From NCBI GenBank assembly GCA_022393335.1, contig JAJEKB010021308.1:2442294-2506293 (forward strand): a stretch of 64,000 bases of DNA. Reading direction: 5' to 3'. Source of the DNA: Macrotrachela quadricornifera (taxonomy: Eukaryota > Rotifera > Eurotatoria > Philodinida > Philodinidae). Below the pieces are notes generated by a model. It saw only the letters and a program-made list of their open reading frames with translations. It did not search any database and was not told the DNA's origin. Below, one piece after another: positions 59,178-64,000 of this stretch; the first letter of the stretch is position 1, and each line of letters starts with the position of its first letter. A program made the position numbers and the translations under genes.

Positions 59178-62100
59178 TTATCCATTTAGTCGTTTTCGAC
59201 TCTTGGTGACCCTATGGATAATGGTTCGCCAGACTTCTCTATCCTTTACTACTTCTTTAAGATCTTGAAGACTTATTCCAGTATCTTCTTTAACAGTATC
59301 TAACCATCTTGTTCTCTGTCTGCCTCTTCTTCTTTTTCCTTCTACTTTGCTGAGCATCAGACTCTTCTCTAATGAGTCTTCTCTTCTCATGATATGACCA
59401 AAATATTTGAGTTTTAGTTTGACTATTGAGGATTCTAATGATTCATCAGGTTTAATCTGATCTAGAACCGATTGATTTGTTCGTTTTGCAGTCCATGGTA
59501 TATGAAGTAGTCTTCTCCAGCACCACATTTCAAAAGCGTCAATTTTCTTCCTTTCGGCTTTCCTTATAGTCCATGTTTCACATCCATATGTAGCTACTGG
59601 AAATACCATAGCTTTGACTATCCGAATTTTGGTTTTTAGTGTTACATCTCTGTCTTTTGTAATTCTATTCAAATCAGTCATGGCTTTCCTCCCTAGGAGT
59701 AATCTTCTCTTTATCTCATGACTACAATCTCCTTCTATGTGTATTGTTCATCCAAGGAAGTTAAAGTCTTTGACACTTTCTACATTTTCACCGTCTACTT
59801 CTATTTGATCTAATGTCATAGTTGACATGATTTTTGTTTTCTTGATATTGAGCAATAGACCCGCTTCTGCACTCTCTGTTTTAACTTTCTGTAAAAGGTT
59901 TTTTAGATCTTCTTCACTTTCAGCTACCAACGTGGTGTCATCAGCATATCGAAGGTTATTAATGTTCCTTCCTCCTATCTTGAGACCAACTTGTGTATTA
60001 CTTAGGGTATACCAAAAGTAGTGAGCCTGATACTTTATTCTTGTATCGAAGGCTTGGAGAAATTTTCTTTTTTTACCAATAGATAGAGCGTGTTTCACTC
60101 TATTTTTCTATGCTATTTGATCAATATGAAACTGTTATCATAATAATAAAATTTCGATAAGATCGGTTTCTGTCGCATATGTGCTGGTAGCATGAAACCT
60201 CGTGTGTATTTTTGGAATAACTTTTCATAGAAACAATATAGAGAACTACGGTTTTCGCCGTTGGAAAGAGGAGATGAAGTCGCATCGAACCATATATTAT
60301 CGATTTTTCTAACATGATTTCTGACGGTTTTTTTATTCTATTTTCTAACCGTCGGACAAACGCTTGTTTCATGAAAAAAAGAAAAAGCAAAAAATTTGAT
60401 AGAATATCCTAGTAGAGATTCGTCTAGAATAGGTATTATCCGTAAATAATTAAATTTAAAGAGCTGAGTCTTACGCAGTTTGTAGATCTTCGATTAACGG
60501 TTTAAATGTGAACACGATTATTGACAATTTACTATAAACAACTCATGCAATAGATTTGCTCTTTAAAAGGTGAGCTAAAACCTTACAAAAAGCAGGTTAG
60601 AAAAATCAGTAATACATAGCTTGATGTGTCTTCATCTCCTCTTTCCAACGGCGAAAACCGCAGTTCTCTATCTTGTTATCATCAAAAGTTATTCCAAAAA
60701 TACTCACAAGCACTCATGCTCATGCTACCAGCGTATATGCGACAAACACAGATTTTATCGAAATTTTATTATTATGATAACAGTTTCATATTGATCAAAT
60801 AGTATAGAAAAATAGAGTGAAACACGCTCTATCTATTAGTAAAAAAAGAAAATTTCTCCAAGCCTTCTATACGAGAATAAAGTATCAGGCTCACTACTTT
60901 TGGTATGCCCTAAGTATCAAGCCCTGCTTTCCTCATTACATATTCCGCATATAGGTTGAAGAGATATGGTGATAAAATACAACCTTGCCTTACACCTTTT
61001 CTTATTTTAAACCATTCTGTATCTCCATGTTCTGTTCTAACTGTTGCTTCTTGATTTTCATACAAGCTCTTCATAAGGTATATGAGATGTTTAGGAATAC
61101 CCATTTCTTTCAGAATTTCCCATAGCTTATCATGATCGACACAATCAAATGCTTTTGTATAATCGATGAAGCAGAAATAAAATTCCTTTTGATATTCTCT
61201 TGCTTTCTCCATTATCCATCGAATGTTAGCGATTTGATCTCTTGTGCCTCTTCCTTTCCTGAATCCTGCTTGTACATCTGGCAACTCTCTTTCCATATAT
61301 GGTTGTAATCTCGCTTGTATAATCTTCAGCATTACTTTACTAGCATGAGATATTAAAGCAATCGTGCGATAATTGGAACATTCTTTGATATCTCCTTTCT
61401 TCGGTATTGGTATATAAACTGATCTCTTCCAGTCGGTTGGCCATTGTAAAGTCCTCCATACCTGTTGACATAATGCAGTTAGCGTTTTGACTGCAGTATC
61501 TTCCATATTCTTGAGTAACTCAACTGGTATTCCATCTATTCCTGTAGCTTTATTGTTAGCGATCCTTTTTAGGGCCCATTGAACTTCACTTTCTAATATA
61601 TCTGGTTCTTGTTCTAATTCCTTTTCTTCAACAATTCCAATCGTGTTGAGATCTTTTCCATAGAGTGTTTCTGTGTACTCCTTCCATCTTTTCTTTATCT
61701 CTTCTCCCTCCGATAGAATTCTTCCCTCTTGATCCCTTAGTATTCCTGTCTTTGGTGTGAATTTACCTTTTACTTCTCTGATTTTTTTAAATAGATCTCT
61801 AGTCCTTCCTTTCTGATTATCTTTCTCTATTTTCTGACATTCCTCTTTGAGGTATCTTTCTTTATCTTTTCTTGCTTGTGTTTGAAAGAGAGCATTCAAT
61901 TTTGTGAACGTTTGTTTGTCTCCCATACTCTTTGCTTTCCTTCTATTCTCAGCTATTTGCAGTGTATCTGTAGTCAGCCATTTAGCCTTTTTATTTCTTT
62001 TGCAGGTAGGAATGTTTGCCTTCGCTTCTTCTGATAAGATATTTTTCATTTCCTCCCAGAGTTCTATAGGTTGCCTATCTATTAGCTCTAACCCATCAAA

Positions 62101-63129
62101 ACGATTCTTCACCTTAACTGTGTATTCTGAAGGAATGTTGTTAACATCGTATCTTATCGATCTGATGGTTCTAGCCTTCCTCTTTAGTTTGAATCGGAAT
62201 GTGGATAATAAAAGCTCATGATCAGTGCCGCAGTCTGCCCCTGGTCTTGTTTTAGCTGATTGGATTGAGCTTCTCCATCTTTGACTGCACATGATATAGT
62301 CAATTTGATTTCTGTGTTGACCATTTGGTGATGTCCATGTATAGAGCCGTCTCTTGGATTGCTCAAACCATGTATTCGCTATGAATAGTGAGTTCTCTTG
62401 ACAAAATTCTACTAATCTATCTCCAGCTTCATTCCTAATGCCTAGCCCAAATTTCCCGCAAATATCTGTTTCAGGTTTGTTCCCAACCTTAGCATTCCAA
62501 TCTCCTATGATGAATACTGCATCTTTTTTAGGAATTGTTTCCATCATCTGCTGTAGTTCATCATAGAATCTGTTTGTATCTTCTTCTTCAGCTCCTGTAG
62601 TTGGTGCATATACCTGTATGATGATGGTGTTTATAGTAGAGCCTTGAATTCTAACTGAGATCATTCTTTCATTCTTTGGGTTGTATCCAAGAACAGCCTC
62701 AGTAACCTTCTTTCCTACAATGATGGCTACTCCATTCTTCCTTTTATCTGGGTTTCCTGAGTAGTATATTTCGTGTTCATCTGATGTGAAATGACCCATT
62801 CCTGTCCATTTCAGTTCACTGATACCTAGAATATCTATATTTAGTCGTACCATTTCTGATTTAACTATATCAAGCTTTCCTTGATTCATTGTTCTAACGT
62901 TCCATGTTCCTATAGTATGTGTCTCCAAGCAGCTTCGGATTTTCCTTTTGCATCTATACACATCCGCATCTAAACGTCCTTTCGGCTTTAATTTAGTTGC
63001 ATCACTAGGTTTAGTGCTACTCGTACTCTTCCTTAACTCTTCCCCAGTAACTTTTTGGGTACCTTCAGACCTGAGGGTCTCATCTTCCAGTACCATGTCG
63101 TGCTTAGTCCGTTTATTTCTATTTTCCAT
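59178..63129 (-). pseudogene. RTE/BovB ORF: AP endonuclease + reverse transcriptase
   Basis: Reading from 63129: after a Lys/Thr-rich start, the endonuclease has GTWNVRTMNQGKLDIVK, DILGISELKWTGMG, FIIGDWNAKVGN, YTWTSPNGQHRNQIDYI and GTDHELLL. RT follows with NKATGIDGIPVELLKN, CSNYRTIALISHASKVMLKI, QAGFRKGRGTRDQI, FCFIDYTKAFDCVDHDKLW and GVRQGCILSPYLFNLYAEY. The frame stops at 60910 where the foldback begins. It resumes at about 59998 with INNLRYADDTTLVAES, the catalytic box. A TGA near 59746 (probably from TCA) is the only other break before the C-terminal part (AMVFPVATYGCETWT, WCWRRLLHIPW, YFGHIMRREDSLEKSLM) ending at 59178. The order, motifs and length match BovB proteins very closely. Confidence 0.88.
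60001..60914. mobile_element. 914-bp foldback/MITE inserted in the BovB-like element
   Basis: Arms of about 285 bp (60001-60284 and 60630-60914) are reverse complements with a few percent mismatch. The termini are CTTAGGGTATACCAAAAGTA and, reversed, CTTAGGGCATACCAAAAGTA. The interior is AT-rich without an ORF. It interrupts the RT domain just before the YADD box. The exact target duplication is ambiguous (ATAC or TA). A related end occurs at 63530-63665. Confidence 0.85.
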
Positions 63130-63529
63130 TGGGTTTTCTTGGCATAATTCTAGAGTGGTTTGCCATTTCCTTCTCTAGCGCAGTCCAACTCCACTGATAA
63201 ATCATATGTTGTTGGTATTACCCCCTACTGCTGCTGCCCTGTAGGTTTGTTTGGATTGAGTTTAGTCTGATGTCTCCGCATTGACCTGTCCATCATGGGT
63301 GACCCTATTAAGAGTTATAAACTCTTGATGGCATAGCTCTCAGCTTCTTTGACATACGCAAACCCCCCTGCCACGTTAAGGCATCAATCCACTTGATCCA
63401 GAAGGAGCAATTGCTCAAGTTAATGCGAAGAGTGTCGACCTTAGTCTTATGGCGGAGCATCTCTCACAGCATTAACAGAAACAATTCCTCCTTTTAGATC
63501 ACAGGGGAGTCAAAATCTTACTATTATTA

Positions 63530-63665
63530 TATTAGTTGAAGTACGATGAAATAGCATAGAAAAATAGAGCATTGTTTTCTCTGAGATAATATAGAAAGAA
63601 AGTTTCTTTAAATTTACTAAACGGTTTTAATACGTCACTCTCACTACTTTTGGTATAATTTGAGT
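63530..63665. repeat. Single-end relic of the 914-bp foldback family
   Basis: GAAATAGCATAGAAAAATAGAG and CTCACTACTTTTGGTATAA match the right arm of 60001-60914, with diverged sequence between. No second arm in the window. It lies next to the 5' end of the BovB-like element. Confidence 0.55.
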
Positions 63666-63667
63666 AT

Positions 63668-63820
63668 CAGTTCTTTTCAATGAACTGGTGCATACATATC
63701 AGTTCCTTTCAAAGAACTGGTAGGTATACATCAGTTCCTTTCGAAGAACTGGTAGGTGCATATCAGTTCCTATCAAAAGAACTGGTAGCTACATATAAGT
63801 TCCTTTCAAAAGAACTGTTG
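63668..63820. repeat. 32-bp tandem repeat with internal hairpins, five units
   Basis: CAGTTCCTTTCAAAGAACTG-type 20-bp palindromes start at 63668, 63700, 63732, 63764 and 63797 (32, 32, 32 and 33 bases apart), separated by GTAGGTGCATAT-like 12-mers. Not coding. Confidence 0.75.
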
Positions 63821-64000
63821 TATAGTTCCTAAGAACGGAACTAATATGGAACTGTCCTAGGCCTAGTTCTTAGAAAAGCCAACAAAAAATCTCAACTTTG
63901 AAAAAATCGACTTTTAACGTTCCAGTAAAGGTTATCGGGTATCTGTAAACTATGCGAACACCTACGAACACCTCGAAAGGAAAGATAGCATAGATCTACT
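63821..64000. other. Window end, no gene
   Basis: Contains CCTAGGCCTAG-like palindromic text continuing the preceding repeat; nothing further identified. Confidence 0.3.

Larger units (their letters stand above)
59163..63510 (-). mobile_element. BovB-type RTE non-LTR retrotransposon, nearly intact
   Basis: On the minus strand, a 5' leader (63510-63130) contains GAGAAGGAAATGGCAAACCA close to the ORF start. The leader is recognisable as BovB-like, including TCAAAGAAGCTGAGAGCTAT. It is followed by one long ORF and a short 3' tail ending in a (CAA)n-type run at 59163-59180, as in RTE elements. Without the 914-bp foldback insertion (60001-60914) the element is about 3.4 kb, the size expected for BovB. 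Its coding part has a single stop besides the insertion, which implies a young insertion. The 5' boundary is approximate. Confidence 0.85.

Noticed and set aside
61904..62221. 105-codon plus-strand frame
   Set aside because: Antisense shadow of the BovB-like ORF.
63668..63820. CRISPR-like array of palindromic repeats
   Set aside because: Spacers are only 12 bp and near-identical to each other, no cas genes, and the context is eukaryotic.

Overview
The window looks like nuclear DNA of a small-genome invertebrate, most likely a bdelloid rotifer (Rotaria/Adineta-like). This is an inference from the very AT-rich sequence, GT-AG introns of only 45-60 bp, a huge intronless LDLa/EGF/7TM receptor, a bacterial-looking MFS carrier with one intron, and heavy but mostly decayed transposon content. 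No operons or bacterial signals were seen. Starts were placed at ATG codons, and introns were inferred by eye from GT/AG borders and reading-frame continuity.

Layout: 1-3480 is a degenerate 91-bp satellite-like array with a 364-bp higher-order period. 4387-4676 is a foldback. 5039-6290 is a RING-finger pseudogene split by a hAT-like palindromic element (5507-6035, 9-bp target duplication). 6680-7310 is a degenerate 70-bp array. 7850-13030 is a jockey-type LINE (copy 1) carrying a 460-bp MITE with a 12-bp duplication. 13036-13814 is a gene remnant ending in a CaaX-like motif. 15-17.5 kb holds tandem and inverted repeats. 17814-22547 is the large receptor gene. 23415-25170 is a decayed integrase gene (KRBA2/Ginger-like). 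26.2-27.6 kb holds tandem repeats. 28650-28751 is an intron-bearing tRNA-like gene.

The right half has a small three-exon gene (29335-29637), an MFS transporter (33484-35138), a TTC38-like pseudogene (37815-39216, minus), a ubiquitin-like protein (42867-43118) and a rhodopsin-class GPCR with three exons (44668-45879). LINE copy 2 (46563-52290) follows and hosts a complete Mutator-like element (47184-49645) with a FLYWCH/MULE transposase gene, long TIRs and an 8-bp duplication. Next come a two-exon Gly/Tyr-rich gene (53594-54518), a secreted knottin-like precursor (55595-55995, minus), a perfect heat-shock element with TATA box beside a mariner relic (58148-58464), and a nearly intact BovB-type RTE retrotransposon (59163-63510, minus) split by a 914-bp foldback element.

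The main story is repeated nesting of mobile elements (MITE in LINE, MULE in LINE, hAT in host gene, foldback in BovB), in which each outer element gives an internal empty-site control for the inner one. The genes do not form one pathway. The strongest candidates for something undescribed are the BovB-like RTE in a probable rotifer and the complete MULE with short-repeat TIRs.
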